From Bdellovibrionales bacterium (GTDB taxonomy: Bacteria; Bdellovibrionota; UBA1018), in NCBI GenBank assembly GCA_018266355.1, contig JAFEAP010000013.1:1-64000 (forward strand): a DNA stretch of 64,000 nucleotides, in the 5' to 3' direction. Position numbers and translations under genes: made by a program. The notes beneath the pieces were generated by a model that was not told where the DNA came from, ran no database searches, and was given only the letters and a program-made list of their open reading frames with translations. Of this stretch, positions 17,158-24,848 are shown piece after piece; position 1 is the first letter of the stretch; each line of letters starts with the position of its first letter.

Positions 17158-17229
17158 AAGACGGTTTCCTTTGGCGGGACGGTCTGCTTTGCGAGGTCTT
17201 TCATTTCCGGCGAGCCATGGCTCATACTT

Positions 17230-17268
17230 CCGGCAAGCTTGCGCTTAGTTCCCGGCAAGCTTGCGCTT
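17230..17268. repeat. 22-bp tandem duplication spanning the gatB stop codon
   Basis: A 17-bp unit, CCGGCAAGCTTGCGCTT, occurs at 17230-17246 and again at 17252-17268, 22 nt apart. The right-hand copy encodes the last gatB codons (KRKLAG). The left-hand copy begins at the stop codon and is untranslated. It looks like a recent local duplication. Confidence 0.75.
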
Positions 17269-18738
17269 GACGATCTCCTGGAGCATCGCGGGATTCGCCT
17301 TCCCGCCGGTCGCCTTCATCGCCTGGCCGACGAAGAAGCCGAGGAGCTTGTCCTTGCCCCCCCGGTATTCCGCGACCTGGCCCGGATTCGCGGCGATGAT
17401 CGTGTCGACCGCCTTTTCGAGCGCTCCGGTATCGGAGACTTGCTTCAACCCTTCGCGCTCGACGATTCCGTCGACGGCTTCCCCGGTCTTCCAGGTCACC
17501 CCGATGATCGTCTTCGCGCCGGTGCTCGAAATGACGTTCGCGGTTTGGAGCTTCACGATCTCGGCCAAATGCTTCGGGGCGATTTTGGACTGATTCAACT
17601 CGAGGTTCTCTTCGTTCATCAGGCGCGAGACTTCGCCGCCGAGATGGTTCGAGACCGCCTTCGCCGTATTGCCTGAGGCGTTGCCGTCCGGGGCGAGGAT
17701 TTTCAAGGTGTCCTCGAAGAACTTCGCGAGCGCGGCGGAGGACGTGAGCACCCCGGCGTCGTAACTCGAAAGCCCGAGTTCGGAAACGTAGCGCGCCTTT
17801 TTCTGGGACGGAAGCTCGGGGAGCTCGTCCTTCACCTTCGCGATCCATTTCTCGTCGACGTGGACCGGGATGAGGTCGGGTTCCGGGAAATAGCGGTAGT
17901 CGTGCGCTTCTTCCTTCGAGCGCATCGAGAAAGTCTGGCCCTTCGCCGAGTCCCAAAGCCGCGTTTCCTGGACGACCTTGCCGCCCGACTGGATGAGCGC
18001 GATCTGACGCTGGACTTCGTACTCGATCGCCTTCTCGACGAAACGGAACGAGTTCACGTTCTTGATCTCGGCGCGCGTCCCGAATTTCGTCGAGCCTTTC
18101 GGCATGACCGAAACGTTCGCGTCGCAGCGGAAGTTCCCCTCCTGCATGTTCCCGTCGCAAACGCCGATCGCGGTGACGATCCCGTAGACCGCGCGCATGT
18201 AGGCGCCGGCCTCCTCGGCCGAACGCATGTCCGGCTCGGAAACGATCTCGATGAGCGGCACGCACGCGCGGTTCAGGTTCACGAGGGAGAACGCGTCCAT
18301 GTGGAGGTTTTTGCCCGCGTCTTCTTCCATGTGGATCCGCGTGATGCCGATCCGCTTCTGCACTTCCTTGCCGCCGGCCTTGTACTCGATGTCGACGTGG
18401 CCCTTTTCGCAGATCGGCAGGTCGAACTGGGAGATTTGGTATCCCTTCGGAAGATCGGGATAGAAGTAGTTTTTCCGCGAGAAGACGTTGTGTTTCCGGA
18501 TCTCGCAGTTCATCGCGAGGCCGGCGCGGATCGCGTAATCGACGACTTTACGGTTCAACACCGGGAGCGCGCCCGGCTGACCGGTGCACACCGGACACGT
18601 GTTCGCGTTCGGGCCGAGGTCGGCGACCGAAACGCCCTCCGGCGCGCGCGCGGGGCACCCGCAGAAGATTTTCGTGTTCGTCGCGAGTTGGCAGTGGATC
18701 TCGAGACCTAAGACGACTTCCCAATCCGGATTCATCAT
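17245..18738 (-). CDS. gatB: Aspartyl/glutamyl-tRNA amidotransferase subunit B
   Basis: GatB binds mischarged Glu-tRNA(Gln)/Asp-tRNA(Asn), phosphorylates the side chain and receives ammonia from GatA. The 497-residue protein shows the family start ([13 protein letters not shown]), zinc-type cysteines (FCGCPAR and CPVCTGQPG), the catalytic-cradle motifs [13 protein letters not shown] and [10 protein letters not shown]-type (here [10 protein letters not shown]), and a C-terminal YqeY-like helical tail ending KRKLAGN. It starts at ATG 18738, sharing ATGA with the gatA stop, so it is translationally coupled. Presence of gatCAB implies indirect Gln and/or Asn tRNA charging. Confidence 0.96.
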   Translation of the reverse strand: MMNPDWEVVLGLEIHCQLATNTKIFCGCPARAPEGVSVADLGPNANTCPVCTGQPGALPVLNRKVVDYAIRAGLAMNCEIRKHNVFSRKNYFYPDLPKGYQISQFDLPICEKGHVDIEYKAGGKEVQKRIGITRIHMEEDAGKNLHMDAFSLVNLNRACVPLIEIVSEPDMRSAEEAGAYMRAVYGIVTAIGVCDGNMQEGNFRCDANVSVMPKGSTKFGTRAEIKNVNSFRFVEKAIEYEVQRQIALIQSGGKVVQETRLWDSAKGQTFSMRSKEEAHDYRYFPEPDLIPVHVDEKWIAKVKDELPELPSQKKARYVSELGLSSYDAGVLTSSAALAKFFEDTLKILAPDGNASGNTAKAVSNHLGGEVSRLMNEENLELNQSKIAPKHLAEIVKLQTANVISSTGAKTIIGVTWKTGEAVDGIVEREGLKQVSDTGALEKAVDTIIAANPGQVAEYRGGKDKLLGFFVGQAMKATGGKANPAMLQEIVKRKLAGN

Positions 18739-20195
18739 TTCGTCATCCCTTTCTCGATCGCATGCCCGACTTTCAGGACGACGTCGTCGCGGAACTGCGG
18801 CGCGATGACTTGGATCCCGATCGGCAGCCCCTTCTCGTCCTTCCCGCACGGGACGCTCATTCCCGGTAGGCCGGCGAGGTTACACGGGATGGTGAGGATA
18901 TCGTTCAGGTACATCTTGAGCGGGTCCGAAGCTTTCTCGCCTTTCTTGAACGCGGTCGAAGGCGCGACCGGCCCGAGGATCACGTCGCAATCCTTGAACA
19001 CGCGATCGAAGTCGTTCTTGATCAACCGGCGGACCTGGCAGGCCTTCCGGAAGTAAGCGTCGTAATAACCGGACGAGAGCGCGAAGGTGCCGAGGATGAT
19101 CCGGCGTTTCACTTCCGGGCCGAAGTTCGCGCGGACTTTCTTGTAGAAGTCGGCGATGTCTTCGACCTGCATCGCGTCCGGCGGGCGCACGCCGAAGCGG
19201 ACTCCGTCGAAGCGCGCGAGGTTCGAGGACGCCTCCGAGACGGCGACGATGTAATAGACCGAAACCGCGTACGGCGTGTTCGGCAGGGAGATATCGACGA
19301 TCTTCGCCCCTTGCTTCGCGACCCAGTCGATCGTCTCGCGCACGGACTTCTTCACCGAGACGTCGACGCCGTCGATAAAGTATTCCTTCGGGATCCCGAC
19401 CCGAATCTTCGACCAATCGAGGTCCTTCTTCAGGTTCGCGACGTACGGATCGGCCGGGCGTTCGCTCGAAGTCGAATCGAGCGGATCGTGTCCACCCATC
19501 ACCGCGAGCACGGTCGCGGCGTCCTCGACGGAGTTCGCGAACGGGCCGATCTGATCGAGCGAGCTCGCGAAGGCGACCAACCCGTAACGGGAAACGCGTC
19601 CGTAGGAAGGTTTCAAACCGACGACGCCGCAATAACTCGCGGGCTGGCGGATCGAACCGCCGGTATCGCTCCCGAGCGCGGCGACGCAGAATCCGGCTTT
19701 CACCGCGGTCGCGGAGCCGCCCGAAGACCCGCCCGGAACGTAGCCCGGGAACGTCGGGTGCTCGACCGGACCGAACGCGGAATTCTCGTTCGAACCGCCC
19801 ATCGCGAATTCGTCGAGGTTCGTCTTGCCGACGAAAACCGCGCCGGCCTTTTCGAGGCGCTCGACCGCGGTGCCCGTGTACGGCGGGACGTAGTTCTCGA
19901 GCATCTTCGAGGCGCACGTCGTGCGCACGCCCTCGAGGACCATGTTGTCCTTCAGCGCGAGCGGGATGCCGAGGAGCGGATAGGTCTCGCGCGGTACTTT
20001 CCCGTTCTCGGCGAGGATCCGGTCGGCCTTCTTCGCGGCCGCCATCGCGCGGTCTTCGAGCGCCAGGAGGAAAGCGTTATGCTTCGAAGCCTTGATCGCG
20101 GCGAGGGTGTCGCGAGCGAGTTCGACCGGCGAAAGTTTCTTCGCGTCGAAGGCGTCGTGGATTTCGGTGATGGTGCGGTATTTTTCGTTCAGCAT
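18735..20195 (-). CDS. gatA: Aspartyl/glutamyl-tRNA amidotransferase subunit A
   Basis: The amidase subunit, which releases ammonia from glutamine for transfer on GatB. 486 residues with the complete Ser-cisSer-Lys triad: Lys82 (ALKDN), Ser157 (GGSSGGS) and nucleophile Ser181 (DTGGSIRQP). The start at 20195 follows the gatC stop by 8 nt with AGGA before it. The longer open frame upstream overlaps gatC and is not used. Confidence 0.97.
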   Translation of the reverse strand: MLNEKYRTITEIHDAFDAKKLSPVELARDTLAAIKASKHNAFLLALEDRAMAAAKKADRILAENGKVPRETYPLLGIPLALKDNMVLEGVRTTCASKMLENYVPPYTGTAVERLEKAGAVFVGKTNLDEFAMGGSNENSAFGPVEHPTFPGYVPGGSSGGSATAVKAGFCVAALGSDTGGSIRQPASYCGVVGLKPSYGRVSRYGLVAFASSLDQIGPFANSVEDAATVLAVMGGHDPLDSTSSERPADPYVANLKKDLDWSKIRVGIPKEYFIDGVDVSVKKSVRETIDWVAKQGAKIVDISLPNTPYAVSVYYIVAVSEASSNLARFDGVRFGVRPPDAMQVEDIADFYKKVRANFGPEVKRRIILGTFALSSGYYDAYFRKACQVRRLIKNDFDRVFKDCDVILGPVAPSTAFKKGEKASDPLKMYLNDILTIPCNLAGLPGMSVPCGKDEKGLPIGIQVIAPQFRDDVVLKVGHAIEKGMTK

Positions 20196-20203
20196 CTTTT
20201 TTC

Positions 20204-20512
20204 CTAAAGGATCGGCGGGACCTTGAAGCCTTCGTAGACCGTGTCCGGAGCGGGCTCGATCATCTTCGGCTTCCCGTTCGCTTGGGTCGGCGACGGAATC
20301 ACGGTGTCGTCCCGCATCGGCGTCTCGACTTCGAGCGGGTGGTACATCGGTTCGGTTCCTTCGGGGATCGCGACCTTCGCGATCTGGTCGACGTAGCCGA
20401 GGGTCACTTTCATCTGATTCGAGTAAAGTCGGACCTCTTCGTCGGTGAGCGCGAGTCGCGCGAGGTCGGCGACTTTCCGGACCAAGGTTTCGTTCACTTC
20501 GATGTTCGCCAT
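20204..20512 (-). CDS. gatC: Aspartyl/glutamyl-tRNA amidotransferase subunit C
   Basis: The small stabilising subunit that wraps GatA and GatB. The 102-residue protein has the family pattern: VRKVADLARLALTDEEVRLY near the N-terminus, a short helix ending in VDQI, and a PLEVETPMRDD segment. It is first in the gatC-gatA-gatB operon. The upstream spacer (20513-20677) separates it from the rightward DOPA-dioxygenase-like gene and presumably holds both promoters. Confidence 0.95.
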   Translation of the reverse strand: MANIEVNETLVRKVADLARLALTDEEVRLYSNQMKVTLGYVDQIAKVAIPEGTEPMYHPLEVETPMRDDTVIPSPTQANGKPKMIEPAPDTVYEGFKVPPIL

Positions 20513-20677
20513 GCGACGGAATCTCCAGTCTTTTTAGGAGTTTCGAGACTAGTCGAACGCGGGTTCGCAAACAATGCGTGATGCATTGCAAGAACACGGA
20601 AAATCCCCCGCGTTTCCGCCGACGGCGCAGTGCGCCCTCCTCTCGATTTCCTAGGAGATTTGGCGTATTCCTCGCTC

Positions 20678-21079
20678 ATGCGGGAACGGCGCTCGGACTT
20701 TTTCCATTCGCACATCTATTTCACGGCGGAGACCCGCGTCTCGGCCTCCGCTCTCCAACAGTTCCTGCTTCGCGACCTCCCGCGCTCGGTCCACATCAGC
20801 CGCCTCGTCGACCGACCGATCGGCCCGCACCCGCTGCCGATGTTCGAGCTCGGTTTCTCCGCATCGGAATACGACGAGGTTCGGAATTACCTCGAGGCGC
20901 ATCGTGGTCCACACACCGCGCTCATCCACCAAGTGACGGAAGACGAAGTCTGGGATCACACCGAAGGCGCCGAGTGGCTCGGCACGCCGGTCCCCCTCGA
21001 CATCCAGTTCCTCCGCGACTTCATGGCCGGGAAGTCGCCCGGAGTGAGCGGAACCGTTCCGTTCGTGCGGAAGAACTAG
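20678..21079 (+). CDS. DOPA 4,5-dioxygenase family protein
   Basis: A single-domain member of the DOPA-dioxygenase family (Pfam PF08883), 133 residues from ATG 20678. Family hallmarks are FHSHIYF at the start, IGPHPLPMFELGF in the middle, and HTALIHQVTEDEVWDHTEGA followed by WLG near the end. The conserved histidines are the likely metal ligands. Fungal members open catechol rings, but bacterial ones of this size are mostly uncharacterised, so the substrate is unknown. The longer frame from 20630 is less likely. Confidence 0.85.
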   Translation: MRERRSDFFHSHIYFTAETRVSASALQQFLLRDLPRSVHISRLVDRPIGPHPLPMFELGFSASEYDEVRNYLEAHRGPHTALIHQVTEDEVWDHTEGAEWLGTPVPLDIQFLRDFMAGKSPGVSGTVPFVRKN

Positions 21080-21100
21080 CGCGATTCGCTCCGCGCGCGA

Positions 21101-21661
21101 TCAAGCTTTTCCGAGGCCTTTCAAAACGAGTTCGACCGCCTTGGCCGGCGTCTCGGGCCCCGCGATCGGCGAGAACGAAACGCCGAAAAAGAGCGCGAAA
21201 ATCGCCCGAGCCCCGGCCTCGCCCGCCTCGGGGAGGTACTTCTGGATTTTCTTCACGTGGTCGGCCTCGATTTTCCGGATCGATTCGCCGACCTCCGTCT
21301 CTCCGTCCCGCTGAAGGTAGTACCAAGCCGCGACCCCCGGTATTTCCTGGAGAAGCTTCCGCGATTCGGCGAGCGCGAGATCGATCCGGCCGGTCTCCCA
21401 AAAATTCGTCTTTCGTTCCGTGAACCCGGCGAGCTCGCCGCCGAAGATCTTCGTGGCTTCGAGGAGGATGCGGATCTTCGATTTACCGAAATAGTAATAG
21501 ATGAGAGGGCGCGAGACACCGCTTCGGCGGGCAAGCCGGGCCACCGACCATTTCAGGTGCCCGCACTTCAAATCGAGCGCGATCGCTCCCGCCACGATTT
21601 CGCGGAAAATCCTCTCTTTATCCGGTTTACGGCCGGCGACGGCTCGGGCTTTTTTCGCCAT
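21101..21661 (-). CDS. TetR-family transcriptional regulator
   Basis: 186 residues with an N-terminal TetR DNA-binding domain. The helix-turn-helix is WSVARLARRSGVSRPLIYYY followed by FGKSK (about 39-63). The C-terminal ligand domain is helical and family-specific. It converges on the DOPA-dioxygenase-like gene. The spacer to 21789 (128 nt) separates it from the divergent secreted-protein gene and may hold its operator. The ligand is unknown. Confidence 0.88.
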   Translation of the reverse strand: MAKKARAVAGRKPDKERIFREIVAGAIALDLKCGHLKWSVARLARRSGVSRPLIYYYFGKSKIRILLEATKIFGGELAGFTERKTNFWETGRIDLALAESRKLLQEIPGVAAWYYLQRDGETEVGESIRKIEADHVKKIQKYLPEAGEAGARAIFALFFGVSFSPIAGPETPAKAVELVLKGLGKA

Positions 21662-21789
21662 TTCGCCCCCAGGCTACCCGAGTTTTCCGTGTGAAATCAG
21701 CGATTTTACATTTTTCGCCCGATCCGTCAGGCGAAGCGCTCACGTCTGACGCGAAGCGATGGTAGAAGGAGTCCCGAAAGGACCTCGTC

Positions 21790-22443
21790 ATGTCGCCTTC
21801 GAAAACCTTCCTCTCTCTCTTCGCGCTCCTCTCCGCGCTCCTCCTCGCGGCCTCCGCCGGGACCGCCCGGGCCGGTGATTGTGTCGACGCTTTTCGCGCC
21901 GCCCTCCAGGGCCGGTCGCTCGCCGAGAAGGACACGCTCGTCCGGAACCTTTCCGCGAAGGCGATCCGGTGCCTCTACGAACACGCGAGCGGCGAAGCGA
22001 TCGAACCCTCGTTCTACCTCGACGAAGCCCACCGCGCCGCCGGCGCCGTCGAGGCGTTCGTCGGCAAGAACTCCCTTCCGATCGCCTCGACCTTCGAAAA
22101 ACACTTCTTCTCCCCGGTCGGGTCGACCGTCGTTTACGGCTATAACGAGGCCGCGATCAACCACCTCCTCTGCAGCCCGGGCTTCTTCCAGATCGAACCG
22201 AACGGCGCGGATCGCTCGCGCATCCTCTTCGATTACGCGAAGGATCTCGAGACCCTCCTGAAGGGGATCGATCTCCGCCGTCTCCGCGGCGCGAAGGTCG
22301 AAGCCGTGAAAAACAACGACGGGAATCTCATCTTCGGCGGGCTCACCGACGTGATGAAGAAGATCGACGCGGACGTCGCGGTCGGCGTCGCCCTGAGAAA
22401 GGGCAAAGCCCAGTCCTATTTCGTCGTCGCGCGGAAGCCCTAA
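21790..22443 (+). CDS. Secreted protein, function unknown
   Basis: 217 residues with a strong signal peptide (FLSLFALLSALLLAASAGTARA, then GDC). The mature protein has few cysteines (GDCVDAF, IRCLYEH, LLCSPGF) and an alpha/beta look with no motif I recognise. AAAGGA lies about 8 nt before the ATG. Its stop overlaps the stop of the convergent patatin gene by 4 nt. Confidence 0.68.
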   Translation: MSPSKTFLSLFALLSALLLAASAGTARAGDCVDAFRAALQGRSLAEKDTLVRNLSAKAIRCLYEHASGEAIEPSFYLDEAHRAAGAVEAFVGKNSLPIASTFEKHFFSPVGSTVVYGYNEAAINHLLCSPGFFQIEPNGADRSRILFDYAKDLETLLKGIDLRRLRGAKVEAVKNNDGNLIFGGLTDVMKKIDADVAVGVALRKGKAQSYFVVARKP

Positions 22444-23609
22444 AGGTCGAAGAACTCCGCGATCTCGTACCGCCGCCCCATCGCGTCCGCGTGACCGAGT
22501 TCGAGGAGCTTTTTCGTGTAGGACGAATCGAACGCGAGGTAACTGAGCAAGTCCGATCCCGTTTGTTCGGAAGCCCCGATGCCCTTCAAGAGGTGCCGGA
22601 TCAAGAACGGGAATTCGGAGAACTGACTCGCCGCGAGTTTTCCGAGGTCCTCCGACGGCTTGATCACGAGGATCGGGACCTCGCGGAGGGGGACTTCCGA
22701 GCCTTCCCAGGCGGCCTTCGGGATGAGCGAGACGGTGCGGTTGATCCGCCGGAGCCGCTCGATGTCGGATTCGAGCCCGTCCATGAACGCGCCGTTCATC
22801 ATCACGCCCGCGATTTCGACGAGGGAAACCGACTTCATCTGCGAAGACGCGTGCTGCTCGAGCATCTCCGTGTGCGGACGTTCGTAACGGATACCGATGG
22901 TGAGGACCTTGTCCGCGCCCATGTGGATCGCCGGACTGAGCGGGGCACGGAGGCGCACGCTTCCGTCGCCGTAGAACGCGCCCTCGAGGGGAACCGGTTT
23001 GAAAAGAATCGGAATCGAGGCCGAGGCGAGCACGTGCTCGAGGCGAATCCGTCGGCGGACGCCGATCCGGGAGCTGCGCGCCCAGGGCGTGATTCCCTCG
23101 TGACCGTCGAAGAACGTGACCGACGAGCCGTTCCCGTAGTGGGTCGCCGAGATCGCCATACCGCGCAGGCAACCCGAGTCGAGGTTCCGCGCGAGGGCGT
23201 CGAAATCGAAGATCGAAGTGAGGAGTTTTTCGAGCGGCGCGGTGCCGAGGAGATGGGTCGATCTCCGATGACGGGTCAGCCCGCCGAAACTCAGGTCTTT
23301 CGCCCACCGGAGCGCAAGTCGCGTAAGGAAGAACGGGTTCGCGTCCAAGATCTGCTCGGAGCGCAGTTCCGCCCAGAGTTTCCAAGCGTCCGCGGTCGCG
23401 CGCTGGAAATCGTCGGCGTAACAACCGAGGAAGGCCGCGTTGATCGCGCCGGCGGAAACGCCGCTGATCGAGTGGAACGGACTCGGTCGGGCGCGCGGGC
23501 TCGCCTCCGCGATGATCTCCGCGATCGCGCGGAGCGCGCCGGCTTGATAGGCGGCCCGTGCGCCGCCCCCGCTCAAGACCAATCCGATGTGCGATCCGTT
23601 CGTTTCCAC
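22440..23609 (-). CDS. Patatin-like phospholipase
   Basis: A 389-residue lipid acyl hydrolase with the full patatin signature: oxyanion-hole loop LSGGGARAAYQAG (12-24), nucleophile Ser52 in GVSAG, and dyad Asp215 in YGDGS. There is no signal peptide, so it is cytosolic or membrane-associated. The C-terminal 120 residues are an extension beyond the catalytic core. It starts 7 nt after the MFS permease stop and ends the glmU-glmS-ClC-uvrD-MFS run. The substrate could be membrane phospholipid; RssA-type or secreted-effector roles cannot be separated. Confidence 0.9.
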   Translation of the reverse strand: METNGSHIGLVLSGGGARAAYQAGALRAIAEIIAEASPRARPSPFHSISGVSAGAINAAFLGCYADDFQRATADAWKLWAELRSEQILDANPFFLTRLALRWAKDLSFGGLTRHRRSTHLLGTAPLEKLLTSIFDFDALARNLDSGCLRGMAISATHYGNGSSVTFFDGHEGITPWARSSRIGVRRRIRLEHVLASASIPILFKPVPLEGAFYGDGSVRLRAPLSPAIHMGADKVLTIGIRYERPHTEMLEQHASSQMKSVSLVEIAGVMMNGAFMDGLESDIERLRRINRTVSLIPKAAWEGSEVPLREVPILVIKPSEDLGKLAASQFSEFPFLIRHLLKGIGASEQTGSDLLSYLAFDSSYTKKLLELGHADAMGRRYEIAEFFDL

Positions 23610-23616
23610 GTTTTCC

Positions 23617-24768
23617 TCAGTCTTTTACCGCTTCGTCGAAGCGGTTACGGAAATAGAAGATCAAACCGAGCGCGAGCGCAAGCGGGAACCAGAACACCGG
23701 CGTCGGGGAGAAGCGCCCCGTTTCCGCGCTTACGATCCACGGGAATGCGAGTGCCGCGCCGAGGATCCGTCCGACTTGGGCGATGACCACCATCACCGAA
23801 TAGAAGAATCCTTCGAGGTGCGCGTCCGGTAGGAGCCGGATCTGGAGCAGCTGGGCGATCGAACCGAGAAAGAGCTCGCCGCCGGTCACGATGAGCGTCG
23901 CGCCGAGGACCCACGCGGTACTCGATGTTTGCGCGACGGCGACGCCCATGCCGGCGACCGTGAGGGCCAAGCCGATTCCGAAGATCCGCGAAGGTCGGGT
24001 GGCCCACTTCGACGCGATTACGGCGAAAGCCGCGCAAAGGATCGTGTTGACGAGCATCATGGTCGAGAACGTCCGCAAACCCGTGCCCGGAAAGAGGAGC
24101 TCGAGGCGGCCGGCGATCCCCGACATGAAGAGCTCGTAGTAAAAGTTCCAAATCGCGATCACGAACGCGCAGGCGACCGGCGCGAGGAGAACCTTACCGT
24201 ATCGGCGAGTGATTTCGCCGAGGGTCTCCCGAGGCTTCGCGGCGGCCTTTTTTTCCCGCCTCGCGGACTTCATCTCGGGGAGCGCCCTCGTTCCGGTCGC
24301 GATCGCGCCGAGCGCGGTCGAGGCGTCGAAGAGCATCAGCGGGAGCAGTCCGAACTTCGAGGCGACCGCGCCGAGACCGAAGGAGACGATCTGGCCGGCG
24401 TTGTTCACCATGCGCAGCCATCCGAACGCTTCCTTGTGGAATCGGCGGGAAACCGTGTTCGTCAGCACGAGGCGGAGCGAGACGCGGATGACGGCGTCGC
24501 CGAACTGCGCGAGCCCGGCGAAAAGGAAGATCGACCCGAGACGATTCGAAAACGGCAGGAACGAAAATCCGACGGCGACCGAGGCGAATCCGAGAAGGAG
24601 CGTCTTCTTTCCGCCCAGCCGGTCGGCGACCACGCCCGAGAGTAGGATGCCGACGATGAGCACCGTCTTCACGCCGCCGAGGAGGAACGCCGCTTGGGAT
24701 CCGGTGAGCTCGCGCTGAACGATCAGGATCGGCAGGAGGCTGAGTCCGATCGTGCCGATGCGGTTCAC
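23617..24768 (-). CDS. MFS transporter, start unresolved
   Basis: A major facilitator superfamily permease with about twelve hydrophobic segments and the loop-2 signature GVVADRLGGKKTLLLG, plus a cytoplasmic linker (about 165-190). The GTG at 24768 is the first usable start, but it begins inside helix 1 (VNRIGTIGLSLLPILI). The frame continues upstream without a stop as LREAGPLLLTTL, which completes a normal MFS helix 1. No ATG, GTG or TTG exists in that extension before the uvrD stop, so an unusual start (ATT or CTG near 24837-24852) is possible. The substrate is unknown. Confidence 0.82.
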   Translation of the reverse strand: MNRIGTIGLSLLPILIVQRELTGSQAAFLLGGVKTVLIVGILLSGVVADRLGGKKTLLLGFASVAVGFSFLPFSNRLGSIFLFAGLAQFGDAVIRVSLRLVLTNTVSRRFHKEAFGWLRMVNNAGQIVSFGLGAVASKFGLLPLMLFDASTALGAIATGTRALPEMKSARREKKAAAKPRETLGEITRRYGKVLLAPVACAFVIAIWNFYYELFMSGIAGRLELLFPGTGLRTFSTMMLVNTILCAAFAVIASKWATRPSRIFGIGLALTVAGMGVAVAQTSSTAWVLGATLIVTGGELFLGSIAQLLQIRLLPDAHLEGFFYSVMVVIAQVGRILGAALAFPWIVSAETGRFSPTPVFWFPLALALGLIFYFRNRFDEAVKD

Positions 24769-24848
24769 GAGGGTCGTCAGGAGCAGGGGTCCGGCCTCGC
24801 GGAGCGCGGTCGGCGGCTTTCCGGGAGTTTCCGAAATCCGATGGGCGG

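Noticed and set aside
14629-17676. 1015-codon rightward open frame
   Set aside because: It lies opposite the AsmA-like gene and part of gatB and shows the same Arg-rich shadow pattern.
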